Assembly (NCBI RefSeq): GCF_002837055.1
Contig: NZ_PDKP01000001.1
Coordinates: 669,285-733,284, forward strand
Source: Lactobacillus apis
GTDB lineage: Bacteria > Bacillota > Bacilli > Lactobacillales > Lactobacillaceae
DNA: 64,000 nt
Reading direction: 5' to 3'
In this document: one piece after another, positions 55,873 through 64,000 of the stretch
How the letters are laid out: every line of letters begins with the position of its first letter
Position numbering within the stretch: position 1 is the stretch's first letter
Notes under the pieces: model-generated
Database searches by the model: none
Told to the model about the DNA's origin: nothing
Seen by the model: the letters and a program-made list of their open reading frames with translations, nothing else
Translations under genes and position numbers: made by a program

Positions 55873-56229
55873 TTAATTTAAAGCCTTCTTAGCTGTTTCA
55901 GCTAATTGTGCAAAGGTCTTTGAATCGTTATAAGCAATATCAGCTAACATCTTACGGTTAATGTCAACACCAGCTACTTTCAAGCCGTGCATTAACTTAG
56001 AATATGAAATATCATTCTGTCTTGCAGCTGCATTGATTCTGGCAATCCATAATTTTCTAAAGTCGCTCTTGCGTCTTCTACGGTCACGGAATGCATATCT
56101 GTAAGATACAAATAATTGTGTACTTGCAGCCTTAAATTGCATATGCTTTGCGCCACGGTAACCCTTGGCAAGCTTCATAACCTTCTTACGACGTTTACGT
56201 GTAACAGTTCCACCCTTAACTCTTGGCAT
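55873..56229 (-). CDS. rplT: Ribosomal protein bL20
   Basis: bL20 (118 residues), highly basic at the N-terminus ([17 protein letters not shown]) with a globular C-terminal domain that binds 23S rRNA. It is also the autogenous repressor of the infC-rpmI-rplT operon through the leader at 57018-57155. Confidence 0.97.
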   Translation of the reverse strand: MPRVKGGTVTRKRRKKVMKLAKGYRGAKHMQFKAASTQLFVSYRYAFRDRRRRKSDFRKLWIARINAAARQNDISYSKLMHGLKVAGVDINRKMLADIAYNDSKTFAQLAETAKKALN

Positions 56230-56265
56230 CTAAAATTCCTCCTAAATATCGTCTCTTACAATTAA

Positions 56266-56466
56266 TTAACGCATTTGAGAGAGCATCTGTTTGATGCGCT
56301 TCAAGTCGCTGCGTGAAACTAATGCAGCCTTTCTCAAATGACGACGTTGCTTCTTTGTCTTACCGTGGAAACGGTGTCCAGTAAAAGCGTGATGACGTTT
56401 TAATTGACCAGAACCTGTTCTCTTGAAACGCTTTGCAGAAGCGCGGTGGGTTTTCATTTTAGGCAT
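56266..56466 (-). CDS. rpmI: Ribosomal protein bL35
   Basis: bL35 (66 residues) with the standard start [18 protein letters not shown]. Middle gene of the infC operon with a GGAGG site. Confidence 0.97.
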   Translation of the reverse strand: MPKMKTHRASAKRFKRTGSGQLKRHHAFTGHRFHGKTKKQRRHLRKAALVSRSDLKRIKQMLSQMR

Positions 56467-56492
56467 TTTCTAATTCCTCCAAATTAACTAAT

Positions 56493-57017
56493 TTACTTTT
56501 TATCACTCTTGGGAGCAAGCATTAAGAACATTGAACGACCTTCCATTTTCGGTTTGCTTACTACAGTAGCAATATCCGAAGTGGCTTCAGCCATCTTTTC
56601 CAATACTTCGCGACCTAATTCCTTATGAGTAATAGCTCGACCCCTGAACCTAATTGAAACACGAACTTTTGCTCCCTCTTTAGTGAGGAATTTTTGAGCG
56701 TGCTTTAATTTAGTGTTAAAATCATTGCCTTCAATTGTTGGGCTCAAACGGATTTCTTTGACACTGACGGTCTTAGATTTCTTACGAGATTCCTTAACCT
56801 TCTTTTGTTGTTCAAAGCGGTATTTACCGTAATCCATAATGCGGGCAACTGGTGGCTTGGCATTAGGCGAAATTAGAACTAAATCTAAACTTGCAGCACT
56901 GGCTTGGCGTAAAGCCTCAGTCTTTGTTACAACACCAACTTGTTCACCATCTTCATTAATTAAACGAACTTCACGAGCACGTATTTGATCGTTTAATATC
57001 AAATTCTTTGGTATAAT
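56493..57017 (-). CDS. infC: Translation initiation factor IF-3, ATT start
   Basis: IF-3 (174 residues) prevents premature subunit joining and checks the start codon. N-domain about 1-80, linker [11 protein letters not shown], and C-domain with R-F-R-G-R. The only start with proper spacing is ATT at 57017, 6 nt after GGAGG, giving [11 protein letters not shown]. Non-canonical ATT/ATA/ATC starts are conserved in infC and let IF-3 repress its own translation. TTG at 57002 is a weaker alternative without a ribosome site. Confidence 0.95.
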   Translation of the reverse strand: MIPKNLILNDQIRAREVRLINEDGEQVGVVTKTEALRQASAASLDLVLISPNAKPPVARIMDYGKYRFEQQKKVKESRKKSKTVSVKEIRLSPTIEGNDFNTKLKHAQKFLTKEGAKVRVSIRFRGRAITHKELGREVLEKMAEATSDIATVVSKPKMEGRSMFLMLAPKSDKK

Positions 57018-57155
57018 TCTTCACCTCCGTGTTAATTTGAGGACAAGAAAAAGGCGGGTAAAACGTACCCGCCTTTAATCAACAGAAAATATCGATTAGC
57101 CCAGAGGTCAACTTAACATAGGCGAGAAGCGGGAGCTTCTTCTTGTTCTCAACTA
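57018..57155 (-). promoter_or_regulatory. L20 leader RNA of the infC operon
   Basis: About 138 nt. Minus strand ACAAGAAGAAGCTCCCGCTTCTCG, cut here into its parts (AGAAGC / GCTTCT hairpin), is followed by a spacer and a terminator at 57047-57076. This matches the L20 leader of Firmicutes, which bL20 binds to cause early termination. Recognised by memory of the motif. Confidence 0.8.
57047..57076 (-). terminator. Terminator of the L20 leader
   Basis: Minus strand AAAGGCGGGTA / TACCCGCCTTT stem, then T-rich, 30 nt before the infC ribosome site. Confidence 0.9.
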
Positions 57156-57160
57156 ATGTG

Positions 57161-57189
57161 ATTATACGCGTTAGTATTCAATTAGTCAA
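57161..57189 (-). promoter_or_regulatory. Promoter of infC-rpmI-rplT
   Basis: Minus strand TTGACT, 17 nt, TATAAT: near-consensus vegetative promoter. Confidence 0.88.
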
Positions 57190-57252
57190 TATAATCTGTC
57201 TAAAAATGTTCTTAGTCTTGAGGAAAGACCTTTTATCAAAAAATCAAAATTG

Positions 57253-57909
57253 TTAACTAGCCATGTGCTTATGCAAATAGCTTCCTGCCATTGAAAGTGT
57301 AAAACAAATAATAAAATACAGCAAGGTTAATGCTGCAAACATTGGAACAATGTAATTAGCATTTTGACCATAGATGACTTGAGCATGTTGCATCAATTCT
57401 GGAACAACGATAATTGTAGCAAGAGAAGTGTCCTTGATTAAAGATACAAATTGACCAATAATCGTTGGGATCATATGGCGGTATGCTTGTGGCAGTATGA
57501 TGTACCACAATGCTTGGACAAAACTCATCCCCGTCGATCTTGCTCCTTCCATTTGCCCCTCAGAAACTGACTGTATACCAGATCTAACAATTTCAGCTAG
57601 CATGCTTGATTCAAAAATTGTCATTGCAATGATTGCCGAAGTAATTGCACTAGGGCGATAGCCAATTTTAGGCATTCCAAAATAAGTAAAGAAAATAATT
57701 AACAATAAAGGAAGGTTACGAACCAGATCAATTACAAAACCAACAGCGGCTGAAATAAATTTGATTTTTGAATACCGTATTATCCCTAATACCGAACCCA
57801 AAATAAAACTTAAAACAATCGATACTAATGAAATATATAATGTAACAGCCAAACCTTTAAGCAAGAAGCCAAAGTTTAGCCAAGATAATGCGTCTATCCA
57901 TGTTTGCAT
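57253..57909 (-). CDS. Polar amino-acid ABC transporter permease (second)
   Basis: A 218-residue permease of the HisM/GlnP type. About five transmembrane helices, with the ATPase-contact loop E-G-A-R-S-T-G-M-S near 140-150. Last gene of a four-gene importer operon (ATPase, binding protein, two permeases), consistent with a heterodimeric channel. Confidence 0.9.
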   Translation of the reverse strand: MQTWIDALSWLNFGFLLKGLAVTLYISLVSIVLSFILGSVLGIIRYSKIKFISAAVGFVIDLVRNLPLLLIIFFTYFGMPKIGYRPSAITSAIIAMTIFESSMLAEIVRSGIQSVSEGQMEGARSTGMSFVQALWYIILPQAYRHMIPTIIGQFVSLIKDTSLATIIVVPELMQHAQVIYGQNANYIVPMFAALTLLYFIICFTLSMAGSYLHKHMAS

Positions 57910-57922
57910 ATCAGTCGCCTCC

Positions 57923-58561
57923 CTACGCTAATTTCTTTTCAAGATACCGCATGTAGTAACTTAACGGCATCGTGATGATTAAATATAGGATTCCAATAAT
58001 GAAGTAACTATTCATTGTGTCAAAAGTTACGGATGCAATTGCATTGGCTTGATACATTAAATCAAAGCCAGCTACAAAGGCTAAAATTGAGGAATCCTTA
58101 ATAAGGTTAACGAACTGATTACCTAATGGTGGAATGACAATCTTCATTGCTTGCGGCAAGATGATGTACTGCATTGCCTGTTTATAAGTCATGCCAGTCG
58201 ATCTGGCACCTTCCATTTGACCACCAGATACTGATTGAATACCTGAACGAATTATTTCAGCAATAAAAGCTGAAGTGTAAAGGAACAGTCCAATTGTACC
58301 TGCTGTAAAACCATTTAATTGAATAATATACTTTGGAACTATTAGATAGAAAAACATCACAATAATCAACAAAGGAATATTACGAAAAATTTCTACATAA
58401 CCACGTCCAATTTTGTTAGCAACTTTATGAGGAATTACTTCTAATAAAGCAATAAATATACCGAAAATCAAACTGAAAACTAAGGTTAAAAAACTAGCTA
58501 AAAGTGTCCAGCCAAAACCCACAAAAAGTTCGTTACTAAAGTGATTTAATATGTTAATCAT
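57923..58561 (-). CDS. Polar amino-acid ABC transporter permease (first)
   Basis: A 212-residue permease homologous to the next gene. It carries the same EAA-type loop (M-E-G-A-R-S-T-G-M-T) and about five membrane spans. It overlaps the binding-protein gene by 4 nt and precedes the partner permease by 13 nt. Confidence 0.9.
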   Translation of the reverse strand: MINILNHFSNELFVGFGWTLLASFLTLVFSLIFGIFIALLEVIPHKVANKIGRGYVEIFRNIPLLIIVMFFYLIVPKYIIQLNGFTAGTIGLFLYTSAFIAEIIRSGIQSVSGGQMEGARSTGMTYKQAMQYIILPQAMKIVIPPLGNQFVNLIKDSSILAFVAGFDLMYQANAIASVTFDTMNSYFIIGILYLIITMPLSYYMRYLEKKLA

Positions 58562-59379
58562 TTGTAATACATCTCCTTATAGTTGAAACCGGGAACTTGG
58601 CCAAACCACTTTTTAATTAAGCGATTATATTCACCACTGCGTTGGATTTTATCAACTGCGCGATTAATTGCGCGATGAAAAGGTTCCTGATTTTGGTTAA
58701 CCGCAATACCATAAGGTTCTTTCGTAAAAGTTCCACCTCTTACTTCTAAACTCCCTGCACTTTGCGCAGCAAGTCCATACAAAATACCATTATCACTAGT
58801 TAAGGCGTCACCTTGATGTGATTTAAGGGCAGAAACAGCTTGACCGTAATCTTGCATTGCAACAACTTTAGCTTTAGGTGCAACTTTTTTAATTACTTCA
58901 ACCGAGTTGTCACCGACGATTCCTATCACAGTTTTACCATTTAGGTCACGCACACTTTTAACATCAGAGTCCTTATTAACTAGCAATGATTTACCAGCCC
59001 TAAAATATGGCTTAGAAAAACTAATGATTTTTGCTCTCTCAGGCGTAATCGTCAAAGTTGCAATTACTGCATCAACATTACCGTTTTTCAAAAGTGGGAT
59101 TCTTGATTGCGATGTTGCTAAAGTAAATCTTGCTTGGCCCTTCGGTCCCAAAATCTCTCTAGTAATGGCTTTAGCCATATCGATATCAAAACCTTTTTCC
59201 TGGTCATCACGAATATCAATTAGACTGAAAAGCTTTTTGTCACCTTCGACGGCCCATGTAATTGTGTTAGATGAACGGACATTTTTTAAAGCGGATTGAT
59301 CTGTTACGCTTTTCCCGCAACCAGTGAGCATTAATGCACTGAATAATAGAGCAATTGGCCAGATAATTTTTTTCATCAT
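58558..59379 (-). CDS. Amino-acid ABC transporter substrate-binding lipoprotein
   Basis: A 273-residue binding protein with lipobox L-T-G-C at Cys21, then a class SBP_bac_3 fold (G-F-D-I-D-M-A-K-A-I near 65, A-V-I-A-T-L-T-I-T-P-E-R-A near 110). Features resemble glutamate/glutamine/aspartate-binding proteins; ligand specificity is inferred only. AGGAGG lies 5 nt before the ATG. Confidence 0.9.
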   Translation of the reverse strand: MMKKIIWPIALLFSALMLTGCGKSVTDQSALKNVRSSNTITWAVEGDKKLFSLIDIRDDQEKGFDIDMAKAITREILGPKGQARFTLATSQSRIPLLKNGNVDAVIATLTITPERAKIISFSKPYFRAGKSLLVNKDSDVKSVRDLNGKTVIGIVGDNSVEVIKKVAPKAKVVAMQDYGQAVSALKSHQGDALTSDNGILYGLAAQSAGSLEVRGGTFTKEPYGIAVNQNQEPFHRAINRAVDKIQRSGEYNRLIKKWFGQVPGFNYKEMYYK

Positions 59380-59389
59380 GCCAACCTCC

Positions 59390-60127
59390 TTAGTGCGAAA
59401 TGATTTTACTCAAAAATTGTTGTGCACGTACTGTCTTAGGTTGCTTAAAGAAGGCTATACTTTCGTCATCTTCAACAAGATGTCCTTGATCCATAAAAAT
59501 CACGCGATTAGCTACTTCTTTAGCAAAACCCATTTCATGCGTAACAATCAATGATGTCATTTCACTTGCAGAGGTTACCTTTTTTATAACCTGCAAAACG
59601 TCATCAATCATTTCAGGATCAAGTGCAGAAGTTGGCTCGTCAAACAGCAATAACTTAGGTTTCATTGCCAAGGATCTAGCAATTGCAACACGCTGCTTCT
59701 GTCCACCAGAAATTTGTGCAGGCATGTTTTGGGCCTTATCTGCAAGACCAACCATGTCTAATAGCTCCATCGCCTGCTTTTTGTTTTCCTCTTCAGGCAT
59801 ATGACTAACTATTCTTGGTGCCAACATAATGTTTTCTAGTACATTTTTGTTTGCATAAAGATTGAAGTGTTGGAAAACCATCCCGACATCTTGACGTAAA
59901 CGATTGGAATCCGTTTTAGGATTGGATAAATCTTGATTATTAACAATCAACTTTCCACCTTGAATCGATTCTAATCGATTTACTGTCCGAATTAGCGTAC
60001 TCTTACCTGACCCCGAAGGACCAATTAAAACGACCGTTTCACCTTTGTCTATTTCTAAATTAATATCGTGTAAGGCGTGAAATTTACCATAATATTTTTG
60101 CACGTCGTGGAATTCTATCATTGACAT
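59390..60127 (-). CDS. Amino-acid ABC transporter ATP-binding protein
   Basis: A 245-residue GlnQ-like ATPase. Walker A G-P-S-G-S-G-K-S-T, Q-loop in G-M-V-F-Q-H-F, signature S-G-G-Q-K-Q-R-V-A-I-A-R, Walker B L-L-F-D-E-P-T-S-A-L-D, and the switch His in V-T-H-E-M-G. Start ATG 60127 after AAAGGAG; the frame to 60163 has no site. First gene of the importer operon. Confidence 0.93.
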   Translation of the reverse strand: MSMIEFHDVQKYYGKFHALHDINLEIDKGETVVLIGPSGSGKSTLIRTVNRLESIQGGKLIVNNQDLSNPKTDSNRLRQDVGMVFQHFNLYANKNVLENIMLAPRIVSHMPEEENKKQAMELLDMVGLADKAQNMPAQISGGQKQRVAIARSLAMKPKLLLFDEPTSALDPEMIDDVLQVIKKVTSASEMTSLIVTHEMGFAKEVANRVIFMDQGHLVEDDESIAFFKQPKTVRAQQFLSKIISH

Positions 60128-60325
60128 ATAAATGCTCCTTTGTGTTCGATCAACAAAAAACACATCATACTTTTCTTATCAATTGATTTAAAAAATCAAA
60201 AGTGCATCCCCGTCAACACTACGTTTGTTACCCGACTTGCAAAGTTCCAGTATATTAAAAATTAAATGTTTATGTTGTCACCCTATAATCTTTGATTTAT
60301 CGATAAATACTTTTTCAATTTCTAA
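60128..60325 (-). promoter_or_regulatory. Leader of the amino-acid importer, unclassified
   Basis: 198 bases between thrS and the importer. On the minus strand there is a GC-richer island (GTCGGGTAACA ... TGTTGACGGGG) in otherwise AT-rich DNA, with a small hairpin and a TTGACG element. No T-box, lysine or other riboswitch core could be recognised and no terminator for thrS is obvious. Confidence 0.35.
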
Positions 60326-62263
60326 CTACCTATTTTTTCTTGAGTATGACTTAACATCTTGATCAATTTCTGCAATAAATTCGTCAAAACTCTTTACAAT
60401 TTCTTCTTCAGTTCCGTAACGACGAACGTTAACGCTGTTAGAAGACATTTCTTCATCACCTAAAACTAAGGTATATGGAATCTTTTGGGTTTGAGACTCG
60501 CGAATCTTGTAACCCAATTTTTCATTTCTTAAATCTGCTTCAGCTCTGAAGCCGCGCTTGTTAAGTTCATCGCGTACCTTTTTCGCATATTCAGAGTGTG
60601 CATCAAGGTTAACTGGAATCACTTCTACTTGTACTGGTGCTAACCAAGTTGGGAACGCACCCTTGTAAATTTCAATTAAGTAAGCAATGAAACGTTCCAT
60701 TGTTCCAACAATTCCACGGTGAATCATAACCGGACGGTGCTCTTCACCATCTTGGCCAACGTATGACAAGTTGAAGCGTTCTGGCAACATGAAGTCAAGT
60801 TGAATGGTTGACATGGTTTCATCCGCACCTAAAGCAGTCTTGGTTTGAATATCAAGTTTAGGACCGTAAAAGGCTGCTTCACCTTCGGCTTCAACATATT
60901 CAAGTCCCATGTCATCCATTGCCTTCTTAAGCATTGATTGACTTCTTTCCCACATTTCATCATTTGCAAAGTACTTTTCAGTGTTCTTTGGATCACGATA
61001 TGAAAGTCTAAAGTAGTAATCAGTAATATCGAAGTCCTTATATACTTCCATGATTAGTCTCAGAATCTTAGTAAATTCTTCTTGAACTTGCTCAAGTGCA
61101 ACGAAAGTATGACCATCATTCAAAGTCATTTCACGAACACGTTGCAGTCCAGATAAGGCACCTGATTTTTCATACCGGTGCATCATACCTAATTCAGCAA
61201 TTCTGATTGGTAATTCACGGTAAGAACGAATATGGTGCTTGTAAATTTGAATATGTGAAGGACAGTTCATTGGCCGTAATTCGAGCATTTCACCATCACC
61301 CATATCCATTGGTGGGAACATATCATCACGATAGTGTGCCCAGTGTCCAGAAGTCTTATATGCATCGACATTCATCAAAACTGGGGTATATACGTGTTGA
61401 TAGCCATCGGCAACTTCTTTATCAATAATGTAACGTTCAACAACACGGCGAATAGTTGCACCCTTTGGCATCCAGTATGGTAAGCCAGCACCAACTTTAG
61501 GATCAACGAAGAATAAGTCAAGATCACGTCCGATTGTCCGGTGATCACGTTCTTTAATATCTTCACGGCGTTTAATATCTGCATCCAAGTCTGCTTTCTT
61601 AAAGAATGCTGTACCTGAGATTCTTTGCAGCATTGGATTGGATGACTTGCCCTTCCAATATGCACCAGCAACAGATAAAAGCTTAAATTGTTTAATTTTG
61701 CCAGTGTTTGGTAAAAGTGCGGCAAACCCAAAGTCAACAAAGTCACCTAACTTGTAGGCCTTAACTTCGTCGCTAGTTTCTTGATTTAATAGCTCAAGCT
61801 TAAATGGATCATCTTTAAAGATTTCTTCCAATTCAGCCTTAGGCATAACAACACTTTCAATTTTTTCGCCTGCTTTAACTGCTTTCTTAACAGCATTTTC
61901 AAGTTCAGGTAATTCATTGACTTTAATTTGATTTTCCTTATCGGTGTCAACAAAAAAGCCATCTTCGCCTGCAGCATGTTCACCAAAACGTAATTCTGGA
62001 TATGCTTTTTTAGCAACTGCTTCAAAAACAAATGCTACTGTATCACGTAAGACGTTCAAGCCTTCTTCATCTTTATCAGTAATAATTGCTACATTAGCAT
62101 CACGATCGAGTTGATAATCAACCGGTTGTAATTGTCCGTCTACTTTACCAGCAAGTGCTGCTTTTCCTAGTGATGTTGAAATACCATGTGCCAAATCACT
62201 AATTGTAATTGCTTGATCAAAATCACGTTTTGATCCATCTGGCAAAATAACTGAAAAACTCAT
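60326..62263 (-). CDS. thrS: Threonyl-tRNA synthetase
   Basis: ThrRS (645 residues). TGS domain (1-62), editing domain with H-E-x-x-H-type pocket partly altered (about 65-220), class II core with motif 2 ([17 protein letters not shown]) and motif 3 ([10 protein letters not shown]), then the anticodon-binding domain (about 535-645). The editing domain region lacks a clear HxxxH, so Ser-tRNA editing may be weak. Controlled by the T-box leader upstream. Confidence 0.96.
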   Translation of the reverse strand: MSFSVILPDGSKRDFDQAITISDLAHGISTSLGKAALAGKVDGQLQPVDYQLDRDANVAIITDKDEEGLNVLRDTVAFVFEAVAKKAYPELRFGEHAAGEDGFFVDTDKENQIKVNELPELENAVKKAVKAGEKIESVVMPKAELEEIFKDDPFKLELLNQETSDEVKAYKLGDFVDFGFAALLPNTGKIKQFKLLSVAGAYWKGKSSNPMLQRISGTAFFKKADLDADIKRREDIKERDHRTIGRDLDLFFVDPKVGAGLPYWMPKGATIRRVVERYIIDKEVADGYQHVYTPVLMNVDAYKTSGHWAHYRDDMFPPMDMGDGEMLELRPMNCPSHIQIYKHHIRSYRELPIRIAELGMMHRYEKSGALSGLQRVREMTLNDGHTFVALEQVQEEFTKILRLIMEVYKDFDITDYYFRLSYRDPKNTEKYFANDEMWERSQSMLKKAMDDMGLEYVEAEGEAAFYGPKLDIQTKTALGADETMSTIQLDFMLPERFNLSYVGQDGEEHRPVMIHRGIVGTMERFIAYLIEIYKGAFPTWLAPVQVEVIPVNLDAHSEYAKKVRDELNKRGFRAEADLRNEKLGYKIRESQTQKIPYTLVLGDEEMSSNSVNVRRYGTEEEIVKSFDEFIAEIDQDVKSYSRKNR

Positions 62264-62505
62264 CTATACCTCCGAAAATATAAAAAAACGCCCCAGTGCA
62301 TCACTGCACTGGGACGTTATTAGCGTGGTTCCACCCAAATTTCAAGTCAGATATACGAATCTAACTTCTCAAATTAAGTTGATAATGGAACTCACCCATT
62401 TTAATTACTTTTTAAGTTTGAATGAGTGGGGTACATCTACATTGAACCACTTCCAGAATAATGTGATTCTCTCTGACTTGAGCTGCATCATGTTCATTCA
62501 ATTAA
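62264..62505 (-). promoter_or_regulatory. T-box leader of thrS (tRNA-Thr)
   Basis: About 240 nt filling most of a gene-free stretch. T-box core GGGTGGAACCACGC is at 62323-62336 on the minus strand. Stem I region has GATGTACCCC, with ACC as the likely Thr specifier. The terminator is at 62282-62318. Confidence 0.92.
62282..62318 (-). terminator. T-box terminator of thrS
   Basis: Minus strand AACGTCCCAGTGCA / TGCACTGGGGCGTT stem followed by seven T. Confidence 0.9.
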
Positions 62506-62509
62506 GATA

Positions 62510-62537
62510 ATTATACATATCTAACATTTTTTTGCAA
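62510..62537 (-). promoter_or_regulatory. Promoter of thrS
   Basis: Minus strand TTGCAA, 16 nt, TATAAT at the 5' edge of the T-box leader. Confidence 0.75.
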
Positions 62538-62556
62538 GAACTTTTTTAATAAAAAT

Positions 62557-62593
62557 CACAAAAAGCACTTTTTAGTTAAGTGCTTTTTGTTTT
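62557..62593 (-). terminator. Terminator of dnaB-dnaI
   Basis: Minus strand CAAAAAGCACTT / AAGTGCTTTTTG stem with an AACTAAA-type loop and a downstream T-rich run. Confidence 0.85.
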
Positions 62594-62607
62594 AACTTAT
62601 TTTTAAT

Positions 62608-63510
62608 TTAGCGTCGTCTATTAGGACCAGAAACAACGACCTCTTTAGCCAAAGTCCGTACTCTTTCCATTAGTCTTGCAGCTTTAACTGGATCTATTGC
62701 ATTTTTAGTCTCCTTAAAATGTTCTTCCAAATCGTTCATCGAGAAATTGGAAGAAAAGAAAGTCGGCAATTGATTGTCCATCCGTGATTGCAGGATTACT
62801 GCTAAAACTTCGTCACGAGACCACTGACTGAGATTTTCAGCACCAATATCATCCAAAATTAGTACATCACAATTTGAAATTCGCTGTACCTCTTCCGGCA
62901 GGCTATTATCATTAAAATGACTTGAAAGACCGGCAATGAAATTAGGCACATGCATGAAAACAACACGCTTATTCATCATTGCAAGCGAATTTGCCAAGCC
63001 AGCAAGAATGAAAGTTTTACCTACTCCAAAACTACCTGATAAAAATAGACCTTTTTGCTGAATATTCTTAGAGTACGCACTCAAGAATTGACTAATATCA
63101 GCCATTGCTTGCTTTCTTTCAGGCGTTATCTCAACTTGACTGAGTTTAATATCATGCAAACTGGTTGGCAGATCAATTAAACGCAGATTCTTTCTGGCAC
63201 TAATTTCCCGATCATGTTCAATCTTACTGTCTTCAGGAACGTAAGTAATATCAATCGCATTAGTATTTAGAATCAATTTCGGTTTAAAACCCTGTGTGAC
63301 TGGATCCTTTTTATTTTGTTGAAACAAATAAAATTCAAAAAGAGCAGACATGCTCTTATCAATCATTTCATCCGTTATTTTGTCCTGATGAGCGCTAATG
63401 AACTGACTGACAGCCGGTTCAGCTAAAACTTGTTGCCTAATCTGAGCTGGATCAATTTTTTTAGCTGCTGGATGATTCTTTCCAGAAATAAATTTATTAA
63501 TCGGTTCCAT
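62608..63510 (-). CDS. dnaI: Primosomal protein DnaI (helicase loader)
   Basis: A 300-residue AAA+ loader of the replicative helicase DnaC. N-terminal helicase-binding domain (1-135), then the ATPase with Walker A G-S-F-G-V-G-K-T and Walker B V-L-I-L-D-D-I-G-A-E. An Arg finger region is at S-R-D-E. It follows dnaB by 8 nt, as in Bacillus. Confidence 0.95.
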   Translation of the reverse strand: MEPINKFISGKNHPAAKKIDPAQIRQQVLAEPAVSQFISAHQDKITDEMIDKSMSALFEFYLFQQNKKDPVTQGFKPKLILNTNAIDITYVPEDSKIEHDREISARKNLRLIDLPTSLHDIKLSQVEITPERKQAMADISQFLSAYSKNIQQKGLFLSGSFGVGKTFILAGLANSLAMMNKRVVFMHVPNFIAGLSSHFNDNSLPEEVQRISNCDVLILDDIGAENLSQWSRDEVLAVILQSRMDNQLPTFFSSNFSMNDLEEHFKETKNAIDPVKAARLMERVRTLAKEVVVSGPNRRR

Positions 63511-63518
63511 AGATTCAC

Positions 63519-64000
63519 CTACTTCATGCCATTTTGGTCTTCAAAGTTCTTGAAAAAGTTCTTTAAATCTGCCGAAGAAACGTCTGATTTAACTGTAGCT
63601 TTTTTCTTGCTCCAGTCCGTTGCTTTTTCAACCCTTTTTGCCTGAGTATAACGAGGATATTTTCCTTTATTTTGCTCACGTTTATTCATATAGTCAAGTG
63701 CTTGCTCACCTGTCTTGACACCATGTTGCAACCAATCATGCAGGATTTTATTCGCTAAACGATAGGAAATATTCGGTGCGCTTTTTAGACAAGCGTAGGT
63801 CAAAAGATTCAGCAATTCAGCTGGTATCCCTTTTTCATTATATAAACTGTCAAGGACATGATATTCGCTAGCATCAACATAATCATGACGTTCAGTTTTT
63901 AGATAATATAAAAACTGAGCTGGAGATTTACTCTTCGCAAGTTGTAAAAGTTTTTGTTCTTGTTCACTAAAATGCGCATTTGAAGGACTAGTTTCTTCAG
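63519..64000 (-). CDS. dnaB: Replication initiation protein DnaB, C-terminal part
   Basis: The frame is open to the window edge, so only about the last 160 residues are present (full length is usually 440-470). The piece matches the DnaB/DnaD C-terminal domain: L-D-S-L-Y-N-E-K-G-I-P, then N-L-L-T-Y-A, and I-L-H-D-W-L-Q-H-G-V-K-T (the YxxxIxxxW-type motif). A Lys/Asp-rich tail follows. It remodels origin DNA with DnaD to load helicase. Confidence 0.92.
   Translation of the reverse strand, partial: EETSPSNAHFSEQEQKLLQLAKSKSPAQFLYYLKTERHDYVDASEYHVLDSLYNEKGIPAELLNLLTYACLKSAPNISYRLANKILHDWLQHGVKTGEQALDYMNKREQNKGKYPRYTQAKRVEKATDWSKKKATVKSDVSSADLKNFFKNFEDQNGMK

Noticed and set aside
60128-60325. 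T-box for the amino-acid importer
   Set aside because: No GGGTGG core and no terminator before the gene.
1-64000. CRISPR arrays, insertion sequences, prophage or defence islands
   Set aside because: No regular direct repeats, transposase, integrase, phage or Cas-like proteins were seen in the window.

Overview
The window reads as a stretch of core chromosome from a low-GC lactic acid bacterium. Low GC, heavy use of AGA and TTA codons, strong AGGAGG ribosome binding sites, PepX, two T-box leaders, three PyrR attenuators, L20 and L21 leaders and an ispA-tlyA-recN cluster without dxs all point to Lactobacillus in the narrow sense (acidophilus/helveticus/crispatus group). The species is inferred from protein character, not from a database search. 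I see no phage, insertion sequence, CRISPR array or plasmid gene.

Layout. 1-8.2 kb (minus): recN (3' end cut by the window), tlyA, ispA, xseB, xseA, folD, nusB, an Asp23 protein, efp and an Xaa-Pro peptidase. 8.3-9.1 kb: rpmA and rplU behind an L21 leader. 9.1-13.3 kb (minus): a YitT protein, a DUF2325-like protein of unknown role and a DUF2207 membrane protein. 13.4-18.5 kb: a lone tRNA-Arg(UCU), an orphan membrane protein, then on the plus strand a short aromatic-rich leader peptide with a terminator ahead of an EIIC-like transporter, an Spx/ArsC protein and pepX. 18.6-28.5 kb: the whole pyrimidine route. pyrD, pyrR, pyrB, pyrC, carA and carB run on the minus strand and pyrF-pyrE run divergently on the plus strand. 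PyrR-type attenuators precede pyrR, pyrB and pyrF.

28.6-40.1 kb (minus): a CPBP protein with a degenerate active site, an MFS exporter, a choloylglycine-hydrolase family enzyme, glnA, a YnbB-like PLP enzyme, miaA, a cysteine-less rhodanese, yqgQ, a rhomboid protease, a 5-formyl-THF cyclo-ligase, rpmG and a class B PBP. 40.3-48.3 kb: a GlcNAc-kinase-like protein (plus), greA, pheT and pheS behind a T-box, an HxlR regulator, an rRNA methyltransferase (minus), then an acylphosphatase and a YidC insertase (plus). 48.4-57.2 kb (minus): a two-component system, yceD, tmcAL, rsfS, yqeK, nadD, yqeH, yqeG, then rplT, rpmI and infC behind an L20 leader. 57.2-64 kb (minus): a polar amino-acid ABC importer, thrS behind a T-box, dnaI and the 3' part of dnaB.

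The striking theme is regulation by RNA: at least eight 5' leaders act or probably act by premature termination. Most belong to known classes. The exception is the region at 14.3-14.56 kb. It has a strong promoter, a 20-codon ORF holding the codon run Tyr-Tyr-Phe-Trp-Tyr-Phe, four mutually complementary segments and a terminator, followed by a gene usually labelled a sugar PTS permease. It is the best candidate here for an undescribed system: an amino-acid-sensing attenuator that would redefine the substrate of its transporter.
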